Source of the DNA: Pseudomonas agarici
GTDB taxonomy: Bacteria > Pseudomonadota > Gammaproteobacteria > Pseudomonadales > Pseudomonadaceae
Direction: 5' to 3'
Assembly: GCF_900109755.1 (NCBI RefSeq)
Contig: NZ_FOAR01000024.1
Coordinates: forward strand, 1 to 64,000
DNA: 64,000 nucleotides
The notes under the pieces were generated by a model. That model made no database searches, was not told where the DNA came from, and saw only the letters and a list, made by a program, of their open reading frames with translations. The first letter of the stretch is position 1. Each line of letters opens with the position of its first letter. The position numbers were made by a program, and so were the translations under genes. Shown in pieces: positions 17,747 to 26,032 of this stretch.

Positions 17747-18526
17747 TCAGATAGTCAGCATCCAGTCGTAGTCGACGATCAGCGGCGCGTGCTGCGAGAA
17801 GCGCGGCTGGCGCGGCAGGCGTGCGCTGCGCACGAAGCGGCGCAAGCCCGGCGTTAGGATCTGATAATCGAAGCGCCAGCCGAGATTGAGCATCTCGGCC
17901 TGCTCGTTATCCGGCCACCAACTGTACTGGTCGCCTTCGCGGCTGACTTCGCGCAGGGCATCGACATAGCCCATGTTGCCGACAATCTCGTCCATCCAGG
18001 CCCGTTCAGGCGCCAGGAAACCCGGAGATTGCTGGCTGTCGCGCCAGTTCTTGATGTCGAGCTTCTGCTGCGCCACGTAGAGTGAGCCACAGTAGATGTA
18101 CTCGCGTCGCTTGCGCCGCTGTTTATCCAGGTAGCGGGCGAAATCGTCCATAAGCTTGAACTTCTGGTTCAAGTCTTCATCGCCGTTGCGCCCTGATGGA
18201 AGCAGCAAGGTCGCAATGCTGACCTTGTCGAAATCGGCTTGCAGGAAGCGCCCATAGCGGTCTGCCGTCTCGAAACCGAGACCGCTGATGACAGCCTTCG
18301 GTTGCAACCGCGAATACAGAGCCACGCCACCTTGGGCGGGGACTTCGGCATCGCAGGCATAAAGGAAGTAGCCATCCAGTTGGAAGGCTGGGTCGTCCAG
18401 TTCAAAGGCGGAGGCGCGGGTGTCCTGCAGGCAGATAACGTCGGCATTCTGGGCTTGCAGCCAACTGAGCAAACCTCGCTCGACTGCGGCCTGAATACCA
18501 TTGACGTTCACACTAATGATCCGCAT
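17747..18526 (-). CDS. crc: Catabolite repression control protein Crc
   Basis: 259 residues from the ATG at 18526 (MRIISVNVNGIQAA), the usual Crc length. It has the exonuclease III/endonuclease fold (GLLSWLQAQNADVICLQDTR, YIYCGSLYVAQQKLDIKNW, GWRFDYQI). The C-terminal motif reads SQHAPLIVDY, where active ExoIII enzymes have an aspartate before HAP, consistent with Crc having lost catalysis. In Pseudomonas it acts with Hfq on A-rich ribosome binding sites to repress use of less preferred carbon sources. Divergent from pyrE, convergent with rph. Confidence 0.96.
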   Translation of the reverse strand: MRIISVNVNGIQAAVERGLLSWLQAQNADVICLQDTRASAFELDDPAFQLDGYFLYACDAEVPAQGGVALYSRLQPKAVISGLGFETADRYGRFLQADFDKVSIATLLLPSGRNGDEDLNQKFKLMDDFARYLDKQRRKRREYIYCGSLYVAQQKLDIKNWRDSQQSPGFLAPERAWMDEIVGNMGYVDALREVSREGDQYSWWPDNEQAEMLNLGWRFDYQILTPGLRRFVRSARLPRQPRFSQHAPLIVDYDWMLTI

Positions 18527-18608
18527 AAATGGCCCCAAAAATCACGTGCGTGTATGATACCCGAGGTCTACCTAATTAGCTAAATCCGTGGTACTTGGGA
18601 CTTTCTTC

Positions 18609-19253
18609 ATGCAGGCGTATCAGCGCGATTTCATTCGTTTTGCCATCGATCGCGGGGTTTTGCGCTTCGGTGAGTTCACTCTGAAGTCCGGACGCACCAG
18701 TCCTTACTTCTTCAATGCCGGCCTGTTCAACTCGGGCTCCGCCCTGGCTCAGTTGGGGCGTTTCTATGCCGCGGCGATCATCGACAGCGGTATGGCTTTC
18801 GACGTCCTGTTCGGTCCGGCCTACAAGGGCATTCCCCTGGCGGCCGCGACCGCCGTGGCGTTGGCCGAGCATCACCGGCTCGATCTGCCATGGTGCTTCA
18901 ACCGCAAGGAGGCCAAGGCCCATGGTGAGGGCGGCAGCCTGGTTGGCGCGCCCTTGGCGGGCAATGTGCTGATCGTCGACGACGTGATCACTGCCGGCAC
19001 CGCGATTCGTGAAGTGATGCAGATCATCGCCTCCCAGGACGGTGCCCAGGCTGCGGGCGTGTTGATTGCGCTGAACCGCCAGGAGCGCGGCAACGGTGAG
19101 TTGTCGGCGATCCAGGAAGTGGAGCGTGACTTCGGGATTGCGGTAGTCAGTATTGTGTCGCTGAACCAGGTCCTTGAATTCCTCGCCGACGACCAGCAGC
19201 TCAAGCAGCATCTGCCGGCGGTCGAGGCTTATCGCGCACAATACGGGGTCTGA
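18609..19253 (+). CDS. pyrE: Orotate phosphoribosyltransferase
   Basis: 214 residues from the ATG at 18609 (MQAYQRDFIRFAIDRGVLRF); an upstream GTG at 18588 gives seven extra residues without a better ribosome site. It converts orotate and PRPP to OMP in pyrimidine synthesis. Clear motifs are LKSGRTSPYFFNAGLFN at the N terminus, FGPAYKGIPLA, the lysine-rich catalytic loop FNRKEAKAHGEGG, and the PRPP motif VLIVDDVITAGTA. Divergent from crc. A DUF4124 gene follows after 6 bp, probably in the same transcript. Confidence 0.97.
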   Translation: MQAYQRDFIRFAIDRGVLRFGEFTLKSGRTSPYFFNAGLFNSGSALAQLGRFYAAAIIDSGMAFDVLFGPAYKGIPLAAATAVALAEHHRLDLPWCFNRKEAKAHGEGGSLVGAPLAGNVLIVDDVITAGTAIREVMQIIASQDGAQAAGVLIALNRQERGNGELSAIQEVERDFGIAVVSIVSLNQVLEFLADDQQLKQHLPAVEAYRAQYGV

Positions 19254-19259
19254 CCCTTC

Positions 19260-19841
19260 TTGAGGCTCGGATACCCGTGGCTGGCCCTGGTTCTTGGGGC
19301 TTCTGTCGCCGTGCAGGCGGACGATGTGCTGCTGTACCGTTATGTCGATGACAAGGGCGTGACGGTATTGAGCCGTCAGGGCGTACCGCCGGAGTACATC
19401 GGCCAGGGTTATCAGGTGCTCAACCCACGTGGCCGGGTGATCCAAACCGTGGCCCCGGCGCTCAGCGTCGAACAGATCCAGCGGCAGCAGGTCGAGAAAG
19501 TCCAGGCCGATGCCAATGCCCGGTTGCTGCGGCGTTACTCCAGCGTCGATGAGGTCGACAAGGCGCTGGCGCGCAAGCTGGTCGAGCTGGATGGATTGAT
19601 TGCCAATGCGCAGACCAATCTCCAGGCGTCGCTGGCCCGCCAGGCCAGTTTGCATGGTCAGGCAGCGGAGCAGGAGCGCGCTGGCAAGGAGGTTTCTCCA
19701 CAGCTGCTGGCCCTGCTCGCCGGTTTGCGCGATGAGCAGGCCCGAATGAAAGCCGATATTGATAAGTATCAGGCGGCGCGGGTCCAGTCCCAGCGGGATT
19801 TCGCGGCGGACCGGGCGCGGGTCGAGCAGTTGTTGCGCTGA
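19260..19841 (+). CDS. DUF4124-type exported protein with coiled coil
   Basis: 193 residues from a TTG start 6 bp after pyrE. Residues 1-20 (RLGYPWLALVLGASVAVQA) look like a signal peptide. The segment LLYRYVDDKGVTVLSRQGVPPEYIGQGYQVLN matches the DUF4124 beta-hairpin module in general shape. Residues ~70-190 are a charged helical, coiled-coil-like region with many Q, E, R and L. Function unknown; a periplasmic location is likely. The unusual start codon suggests weak translation. A hairpin terminator follows at 19846. Confidence 0.75.
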   Translation: MRLGYPWLALVLGASVAVQADDVLLYRYVDDKGVTVLSRQGVPPEYIGQGYQVLNPRGRVIQTVAPALSVEQIQRQQVEKVQADANARLLRRYSSVDEVDKALARKLVELDGLIANAQTNLQASLARQASLHGQAAEQERAGKEVSPQLLALLAGLRDEQARMKADIDKYQAARVQSQRDFAADRARVEQLLR

Positions 19842-19845
19842 TTGG

Positions 19846-19886
19846 CAAAAAAGCCCTACCCGGTTTCCCGGAGCAGGGCTTTTTAT
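19846..19886. terminator. Terminator after the pyrE-DUF4124 unit
   Basis: AAAAAAGCCCT ... AGGGCTTTTTATT, with a CCGG-type inner stem (ACCCGGTTTCCCGG). There is a T-run on the plus side and an A-run on the left, so it can also serve argB reading from the other direction. Confidence 0.85.
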
Positions 19887-19888
19887 TG

Positions 19889-20794
19889 CTAGTGGCGCTT
19901 GCGATTGCTGATCAGGGTGCCCATGCCGGTATCGGTGAAGATCTCCAGCAGGACGGCATTCGGCACCCGGCCGTCGATGATCAGCGAGCTGCCAACGCCG
20001 CCCTGGACCGCCTCCAGCGCGCACTGGATCTTTGGCAGCATGCCGCCGTAGATGGTGCCGTCGGCGATCAGGCCGTTGACCTGGTCAGTGCTCAGGCCGG
20101 TCAGAACGTTGCCTTGCTTGTCCATCAGGCCCGCAATATTGGTCAGCAGCATCAGCTTTTCGGCCTTCAGTGCTTCGGCAATCTTGCCCGCGACCAGGTC
20201 GGCGTTGATATTGTAGGACTCGCCATTAGCGCCCACGCCAATCGGCGCGATCACCGGAATGAAATCGCCCTTGACCAGCAGGTTCAGCAGATCGGTGTTG
20301 ATACCGACCACTTCGCCGACCTGTCCGTAATCGATGATTTCCGGTGCGGTCATTTCCGGGGTCTGGCGGGTCACGGTGAGCTTTTTCGCACGAATCAGTT
20401 CCGCGTCCTTGCCGGTCAGACCGATGGCGCTGCCGCCATGGCGGTTGATCAGGTTGACGATGCTCTTGTTCACCAGGCCACCGAGGACCATCTCCACCAC
20501 GTCCATGGTCTGTGCGTCGGTGACGCGCATGCCGTCGACGAAGTGGCTCTCGATGGACAGGCGCTTGAGCAGGTCGCCGATTTGCGGGCCGCCACCATGC
20601 ACCACCACAGGGTTGATACCCACGGCCTTCATCAACACGATATCGCGGGCAAAGCCGGTCTTCAGCTCTTCGCTTTCCATAGCGTTGCCGCCGTACTTGA
20701 TTACCAGCGTCTTGCCGACGTATCGGCGAATGTAAGGCAACGCTTCGGAAAGAACCTTGGCGGTATTGGCGGCGGCATCGCGTTCGAGGGTCAT
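19889..20794 (-). CDS. argB: Acetylglutamate kinase
   Basis: 301 residues. It phosphorylates N-acetylglutamate in arginine synthesis. The amino-acid-kinase fold shows TLVIKYGGNAM at the ATP site, NPVVVHGGGPQIGDLLKRL (the GGGPQ substrate loop), and LVAGKIAEALKAEKLMLLTN. The long N terminus (TLERDAAANTAKVLSEALPYIRRYVGK) is the helix found in arginine-inhibited hexameric enzymes. It lies 52 bp downstream of algC on the same strand, a conserved Pseudomonas order. Confidence 0.97.
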   Translation of the reverse strand: MTLERDAAANTAKVLSEALPYIRRYVGKTLVIKYGGNAMESEELKTGFARDIVLMKAVGINPVVVHGGGPQIGDLLKRLSIESHFVDGMRVTDAQTMDVVEMVLGGLVNKSIVNLINRHGGSAIGLTGKDAELIRAKKLTVTRQTPEMTAPEIIDYGQVGEVVGINTDLLNLLVKGDFIPVIAPIGVGANGESYNINADLVAGKIAEALKAEKLMLLTNIAGLMDKQGNVLTGLSTDQVNGLIADGTIYGGMLPKIQCALEAVQGGVGSSLIIDGRVPNAVLLEIFTDTGMGTLISNRKRH

Positions 20795-20846
20795 TCAGGG
20801 CTCCGGTGGAACAGGTGGTCAGACGGTGTTTTACACCGTCTGGAGG

Positions 20847-23450
20847 TCAGAACGGTAGTAGCAGGTCGGGTGCAACGCGTTTGAGCTGCGCGTGGAACAC
20901 ATCCTTGATGCGCTGCAGCTCGGCTTCGGTATCGGCTTCGAAGCGCAGCACCAGCACCGGTGTGGTGTTGGAGGCGCGAACCAGGCCCCAGCCTTTGGGG
21001 TAGTCGACCCGCACACCGTCGATGGTGGTCAGGTTGGCGTCGCCCCATTGTGCGTCGTGCAAGGCTTCAATGATGCTGAATTTGCTCTCGTCAGTCACAT
21101 TGATATTGATTTCCGGCGTGGAAATATCATTGGGGAAAGTCGCGAACAGTTCCTCGGCGCTGGCTTTCTCCTGGCTGAGGATCTCCAGCAGGCGCGCGGC
21201 GCTGTAGATGCCGTCGTCGAAACCGAACCAGCGCTCCTTGAAGAAGATATGGCCGCTCATCTCGCCTGCCAGCAGGGCACCGCTCTGCTTCATTTTCTTC
21301 TTGATCAACGAGTGACCGGTCTTCCACATGACTGGGCGGCCGCCATATTCCTGAATCAAGGGAATCAAGCGCCGAGTGCATTTGACATCGAAGATGATAT
21401 CCGCGCCCGGATTGCGCGACACCACGTCCTTGGCGAACAGCATCAGCAGGCGGTCGGGGAACACGATGCTGCCGGTGTTGGTCACCACGCCGACACGGTC
21501 GCCGTCGCCGTCGAAGGCCAGGCCCAGGTCGGCGTTGGTTTCCTTGACTTTGGCGATCAGATCCTCGAGGTTTTCCGGCTTGCCAGGGTCCGGGTGATGG
21601 TTCGGGAAGTTGCCGTCGACGTCGCAGAACAGCGCAATCACTTCGCAGCCCAGGGCTTCGATCAGTTGCGGGGCGATCACGCCGGCGGCGCCGTTGCCGC
21701 AATCGACCACCACCTTGAGTTTTTTCGCCAGTACGATGTCTTCGCGGATCTGCTTGAAGTAGCGGTCGAGGATATCGACTTTCTCGATGCTGCCCTTGCT
21801 ACTGCTCAAATCGTTGGTTTTCAGGCGGGTATGCAGGGCCTGGATCTGTTCGTTGGCCAGGGTGTCGCCGGCGATGACGATCTTGAAGCCGTTGTAGTTC
21901 GACGGGTTGTGGCTGCCGGTGAGCATGACCCCGGACTTGCCGGCCAGCACGTTGGCGGCGTAGTACAGCGCCGGTGTCGGCACCAGACCGACATCGCTGA
22001 CATGGCAGCCGCTGTCGTACAGGCCCTGGATCAATTGTTGGACCAGCTCCGGGCCGGACAGGCGTCCGTCACGGCCAACCGATACATTCGGTTCGCCCTG
22101 GGCCAGGCTCTGGGAGCCGATGGCGCGACCGATCCAGTAAGCAGTTTCGGCGGTCAGGGTTTCCGGAATCGTGCCGCGAATGTCGTAGGCGCGAAAGATG
22201 CTGTCGGGGAAAGTCGGGACAGTGCGTGTGGTGCTGTTCATGGCGAGAGGATGCTCCGTTCTCAGGAAATCTTGGTTTTCGTCGAGAATGTCGATATCAG
22301 GGATATCGGTATCTTGGAACAGCGGGTCGATCCATTCGGCAACTTGGGTGGCAGTCTGGATTGGCGCTGGGGCACTGCTGGTCGTCGGGCCTGGATCGAT
22401 GCCGGGGTTATTCGCGGTGGCGACAGGCTGGCCGTTGCGCTGAGAGAAGCGCGCCAGATCCTGCGCCAGTCCGTTGAGGGCCGGCAGGCTCAAACCGAAG
22501 GCTTTGACGGTTTTTCCGCCAGAGAGTTCGTGAAACAACTGTTCCAGCTGTCGGACATCGCCGTCGAGGCGGTTTTGCAGGCGTTTGTGGGTCAGATAGA
22601 TGCCCAGCAAGGCGCCGCCCAGGGCGAACAGGGCGGCAAGTGCCGTCAAGACGTAGGCGCTCAAGGGGTAAGGCAACTTGAGTAAGGGGCCGGGGCTGAA
22701 TTTCAGCACCCAGTTGGGATTGCCGGTGCCCAAGGGATAGCTTGCGTCCGTGGTGGCCGTTCCGCGCTGATCCAGCACTTGTTCCGGGCTACCGAAGACA
22801 CTTTGCGTCAAGCGCAACTCACCCGTCTGCGGGTGCGATGTGGCGAGGGGTTGGAGCAGTCGTTGCAGATCGAAGACCAACAGCAGGGTGCCGCCACTTT
22901 GGGTTTCGGCGGGCGCCGTGAGCGAGGCGACGCTATAGACCAGCCAACGCTGGCCAAATTTGTAGGCTTGCGGCGCCGGACGGGTCCCTCGCTCGGCACG
23001 GGTGATCATATCCAGCACCGAGAAATTCAGCGGCGCGGCGCGGTCATTGCCCGGTTGGGCCTGGCCGGGTAGGTAGAGTTGCGCGTCCACCAGGCCGTTG
23101 GCGAAGCGCAGGCCTGCTTCCGCGGCCTTGACCTGATCGGCATTCTGGCTTTGCAGGGCCTTGAGCAGCGAGGGGTCAAGGGCCGTCGCCTCGGTCTGGG
23201 CGATCAGATCGTGGGTCGCCTGGCTCAGACCCGCGGACGCCACAAGGCCGGGGAGCAGCGCATAGTTGCTGCGCAGCGTGTGGCTCCACGGCTCGACCAC
23301 GCCAAACCACAGCAGCGCGGCAGCCAGGACCAGCCCGCTCAAGGCAATCCCCAACCCCGGTAACAGAGTCGTGGTGACATCGCCTGGAGGCTCATGGCCA
23401 TTGCGTTCATGACCGTTGGCGTTTTTTGCGCTGCGTTTGATGCCTTTCAA
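20847..23450 (-). CDS. algC: Phosphomannomutase/phosphoglucomutase AlgC with membrane-anchored N-terminal module
   Basis: 867 residues in one uninterrupted frame. Residues ~404-867 are the complete AlgC enzyme: FRAYDIRGTIP, the phosphoserine loop TGSHNPSNYNGFK (serine at about 513), the magnesium site DGDGDRVG, the sugar loop GEMSGHIFF, and RASNTTPVLVLRFEA at the C terminus. It interconverts mannose/glucose 1- and 6-phosphates for LPS, alginate and rhamnolipid precursors. Residues 1-403 carry membrane segments near 30-50 and 265-288 around a periplasmic-looking domain, then a linker. An internal ATG at 22241 would give the classic ~464-residue enzyme. Long AlgC forms occur in other pseudomonads. 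The role of the membrane part is unknown. Confidence 0.92.
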   Translation of the reverse strand: MKGIKRSAKNANGHERNGHEPPGDVTTTLLPGLGIALSGLVLAAALLWFGVVEPWSHTLRSNYALLPGLVASAGLSQATHDLIAQTEATALDPSLLKALQSQNADQVKAAEAGLRFANGLVDAQLYLPGQAQPGNDRAAPLNFSVLDMITRAERGTRPAPQAYKFGQRWLVYSVASLTAPAETQSGGTLLLVFDLQRLLQPLATSHPQTGELRLTQSVFGSPEQVLDQRGTATTDASYPLGTGNPNWVLKFSPGPLLKLPYPLSAYVLTALAALFALGGALLGIYLTHKRLQNRLDGDVRQLEQLFHELSGGKTVKAFGLSLPALNGLAQDLARFSQRNGQPVATANNPGIDPGPTTSSAPAPIQTATQVAEWIDPLFQDTDIPDIDILDENQDFLRTEHPLAMNSTTRTVPTFPDSIFRAYDIRGTIPETLTAETAYWIGRAIGSQSLAQGEPNVSVGRDGRLSGPELVQQLIQGLYDSGCHVSDVGLVPTPALYYAANVLAGKSGVMLTGSHNPSNYNGFKIVIAGDTLANEQIQALHTRLKTNDLSSSKGSIEKVDILDRYFKQIREDIVLAKKLKVVVDCGNGAAGVIAPQLIEALGCEVIALFCDVDGNFPNHHPDPGKPENLEDLIAKVKETNADLGLAFDGDGDRVGVVTNTGSIVFPDRLLMLFAKDVVSRNPGADIIFDVKCTRRLIPLIQEYGGRPVMWKTGHSLIKKKMKQSGALLAGEMSGHIFFKERWFGFDDGIYSAARLLEILSQEKASAEELFATFPNDISTPEININVTDESKFSIIEALHDAQWGDANLTTIDGVRVDYPKGWGLVRASNTTPVLVLRFEADTEAELQRIKDVFHAQLKRVAPDLLLPF

Positions 23451-23532
23451 ATACCGTCTCCGCGAAACTCATCCTCAAATGCAGCGCGAATTATTCAGGC
23501 CGGGTGCGGGACCCGACATGAATCAGCGTAGG

Positions 23533-23988
23533 TCAATGGCTGCCGGAATGCCCGAACCCCCCGGCACCGCGTTGGCTTTCGTCGAACGCCTCGACCAGCT
23601 CGAAGTGCGCCTGTACCACCGGCACCAATACCAGTTGGGCAATGCGCTCGCCGACGGCGATATTGAAGGCGGTCTGGCCGCGGTTCCAGCACGAGACCAT
23701 CAGCTCGCCCTGATAGTCCGAGTCGATCAGGCCGACCAGGTTGCCCAGCACGATACCGTGTTTGTGGCCCAGGCCGGAGCGCGGCAAGATCAGCGCGGCC
23801 AGGCCCGGATCGCCGATATAGATCGCCAGGCCGGTAGGGATCAGCAGGGTCTGGCCCGGTTCCAGCACGCTGTCATGTTGGAGCATGGCACGCAGGTCGA
23901 GGCCGGCCGAGCCAGGTGTGGCGTACTGCGGTAGCGGGAACTGGTTGCCGATGCGTGGGTCGAGAATCTTGGCTTGCAAAGCATGCAT
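23533..23988 (-). CDS. dut: dUTP diphosphatase
   Basis: 151 residues. It hydrolyses dUTP to dUMP, keeping uracil out of DNA and feeding dTMP synthesis. The trimeric dUTPase motifs are present in order: GSAGLDLRA (motif 1), LPRSGLGHKHGIVLGN (motif 2), GLIDSDYQGELMVSCWN (motif 3, catalytic aspartate), IAQLVLVPV (motif 4) and the C-terminal GAGGFGHSG glycine-rich motif 5. It starts 5 bp after coaBC ends, so the two form an operon, as in many proteobacteria. Confidence 0.97.
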   Translation of the reverse strand: MHALQAKILDPRIGNQFPLPQYATPGSAGLDLRAMLQHDSVLEPGQTLLIPTGLAIYIGDPGLAALILPRSGLGHKHGIVLGNLVGLIDSDYQGELMVSCWNRGQTAFNIAVGERIAQLVLVPVVQAHFELVEAFDESQRGAGGFGHSGSH

Positions 23989-23993
23989 GTGGA

Positions 23994-25202
23994 TTAAACC
24001 TGGTTCAGTCGTGTGGCGATAAAAGAGATCAGTTGGCGGGCAATCTTGCCTTTGCTGGTCTGGGCGAAAAGTGTCTCGTGTAGCTCCCGATCGATCACGC
24101 TGCAGGCGTTTTCCTCGCTGTTGAAGCCGATACTGGGATTGGCCACGTCATTGGCGACGATCAGGTCGAGGTTCTTGTCTTTCAGCTTGCGCGCGGCGTA
24201 GTCGAGCAGATGCTCGGTCTCGGCGGCAAAACCGACGCTGAATGGGCGATCGGGGCGGGAGGCAATGGTGGCCAGAATGTCCGGGTTGCGCACCATCTGT
24301 AGCAGCAGGCCGTCGCCGTTCGTAGGGTCTTTCTTGAGTTTTTGCCGGGCGACGACTTCCGGGCGATAGTCCGCGACTGCCGCCGAGGCGATGAACAGGT
24401 CGCACGGGATCGCGGCTTCGCAGGCGGCGAGCATGTCTCGGGCGCTGACCACATCGATGCGGGTGACCCGATCCGGAGTCGGCAGGTGTACCGGACCGGT
24501 GATCAGGGTGACACGGGCACCGGCTTCGACGGCGGCCTCGGCCAGGGCAAAACCCATTTTCCCGGAGCTGTGGTTGGTGATGTAGCGTACTGGGTCGATG
24601 TTTTCCTGGGTTGGGCCGGCAGTGATCAAGACCTGCTTGCCGGTCAGCGCCAGGTGCTGGAAGCAGTCGGCGGCGCGCTGGGCCAGGTCGCTGGCTTCGA
24701 GCATGCGCCCCAGGCCGACATCGCCGCAGGCCTGGCTGCCGGAGGCCGGGCCGAAGACTTTCAGGCCCCGACTCTGCAACAACTGGGTGTTGGCCTGGGT
24801 CGCTGGGTCGCGCCACATGGCCTGATTCATCGCCGGGGCGATGGCCACGGTGGCGTCGGTGGCGAGCACCAGGGTGGTCAGCAGGTCATCGGCGATGCCT
24901 TGGGACAGCCGTGCAATCAGGTCGGCGGTCGCGGGCGCGATCAGCACCAGATCGGCCCATTTGGCCAGTTCGATATGGCCCATCGCGGCTTCGGCTGCCG
25001 GGTCGAGCAGATCCAGGTGCACCGGGTGCCCGGACAGTGCCTGCAGGGTCAAGGGAGTGATGAACTCGCTACCGCCACGGGTCATGACCACGCGCACTTC
25101 GGCGCCCTGATCGATAAGTCGGCGAACCAGCTCGGCGCTCTTGTAGGCGGCAATGCCGCCGCCGACGCCGAGAACGATGCGTTTCCGATACAGCCGCTGC
25201 AT
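23994..25202 (-). CDS. coaBC: Bifunctional phosphopantothenoylcysteine decarboxylase / phosphopantothenate-cysteine ligase
   Basis: 402 residues from the ATG at 25202 (MQRLYRKRIVLGVGGGIAAYK). The N-terminal flavoprotein CoaC half shows GGGIAAYKSAELVRRL, the APAMNQAMW loop and the catalytic-cysteine region ASGSQACGDVGLGRM. The C-terminal CoaB half shows VLITAGPTQENIDPVRYITN, SSGKMGFALAEAA, and the KLKKD substrate-binding motif. It makes 4'-phosphopantetheine for coenzyme A. Upstream partner of dut; divergent from radC. Confidence 0.96.
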   Translation of the reverse strand: MQRLYRKRIVLGVGGGIAAYKSAELVRRLIDQGAEVRVVMTRGGSEFITPLTLQALSGHPVHLDLLDPAAEAAMGHIELAKWADLVLIAPATADLIARLSQGIADDLLTTLVLATDATVAIAPAMNQAMWRDPATQANTQLLQSRGLKVFGPASGSQACGDVGLGRMLEASDLAQRAADCFQHLALTGKQVLITAGPTQENIDPVRYITNHSSGKMGFALAEAAVEAGARVTLITGPVHLPTPDRVTRIDVVSARDMLAACEAAIPCDLFIASAAVADYRPEVVARQKLKKDPTNGDGLLLQMVRNPDILATIASRPDRPFSVGFAAETEHLLDYAARKLKDKNLDLIVANDVANPSIGFNSEENACSVIDRELHETLFAQTSKGKIARQLISFIATRLNQV

Positions 25203-25335
25203 AGGCTTGCCTTTTAGTCCAATGATTGCCACCCCTGACGACGCCTCCCCAGGCCGGATCAGGGGTAAAAAAGATGGGCTACGATAACACAGCGCCCGTT
25301 ATGGAACAGCGGGCCCCAAAGGACAGGGAGGTGTG

Positions 25336-26010
25336 ATGAGTATCCGTAATTGGCCGGCCGCGGAGCGGCCACGGGAGAAGCTTCTGCAACTGGGATCGGC
25401 GAATCTGTCCGATGCCGAGCTGTTGGCGATCTTCTTGCGCACTGGCGTTTCCGGCAAAAGTGCGGTGGATTTGGCGCGACATCTTTTGGGAAAATTCGGT
25501 AGTTTGCGTAGCCTGCTGGAGGCGGATCAGCGCGAATTCAGCCGTGAGCTGGGCTTGGGGCCAGCGAAGTTCGCGCAGTTGCAGGCGGTGCTGGAGATGG
25601 CCCGCCGTCATCTGGCCGAGCGCCTGCGCCGTGATTCTGCCCTGGAAAGCCCAGGGGCGGTGCGCGATTACCTCAAGGCGATGCTGCGCCATGAACCTCA
25701 TGAGGTGTTCGGTTGCCTGTTTCTGGACGCCAAGCACCGGGTGCTGGCCTTCGAAGCGCTATTTCGCGGTTCCATCGACAACGCCAGCGTCTATCCACGG
25801 CAAGTGGTCAAGCGGGCGCTGGCGCACAACGCGGCGGCGTTGATCCTGTGCCACAACCACCCTTCGGGCGTTGCCGAGCCCAGCCAGGCGGATCGGCTGT
25901 TGACCCGGCGTCTGCAGGACGCGCTGGAGTTGGTCGATGTGCGGGTGCTCGATCATTTCATTATCGGCGAGGGCGAGCCGTTTTCGATGATGGAGCATGG
26001 GTTGATGTAA
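25336..26010 (+). CDS. radC: RadC-family JAB1/MPN-domain protein
   Basis: 224 residues from the ATG preceded by GGGAGG; a GTG one codon earlier is less likely. The N-terminal helix-hairpin-helix region (RPREKLLQLGSANLSDAELLAIF) is followed by the JAB1/MPN metal site (HEVFGCLFLDAKHRVLA, then LILCHNHPSGVAEPSQAD with the HxH...D zinc ligands). The old link to DNA repair (radC102) was traced to recG in E. coli, so the true function is unclear. Divergent from coaBC. Confidence 0.93.
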   Translation: MSIRNWPAAERPREKLLQLGSANLSDAELLAIFLRTGVSGKSAVDLARHLLGKFGSLRSLLEADQREFSRELGLGPAKFAQLQAVLEMARRHLAERLRRDSALESPGAVRDYLKAMLRHEPHEVFGCLFLDAKHRVLAFEALFRGSIDNASVYPRQVVKRALAHNAAALILCHNHPSGVAEPSQADRLLTRRLQDALELVDVRVLDHFIIGEGEPFSMMEHGLM

Positions 26011-26032
26011 TGCGCCCTCGATGAATGTTCGA

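Noticed and set aside
20892..22685. A 597-residue open frame antisense to algC
   Set aside because: It lies entirely opposite a well-conserved gene; GC-rich third positions create such shadows. Its translation is low-complexity and has no motif.
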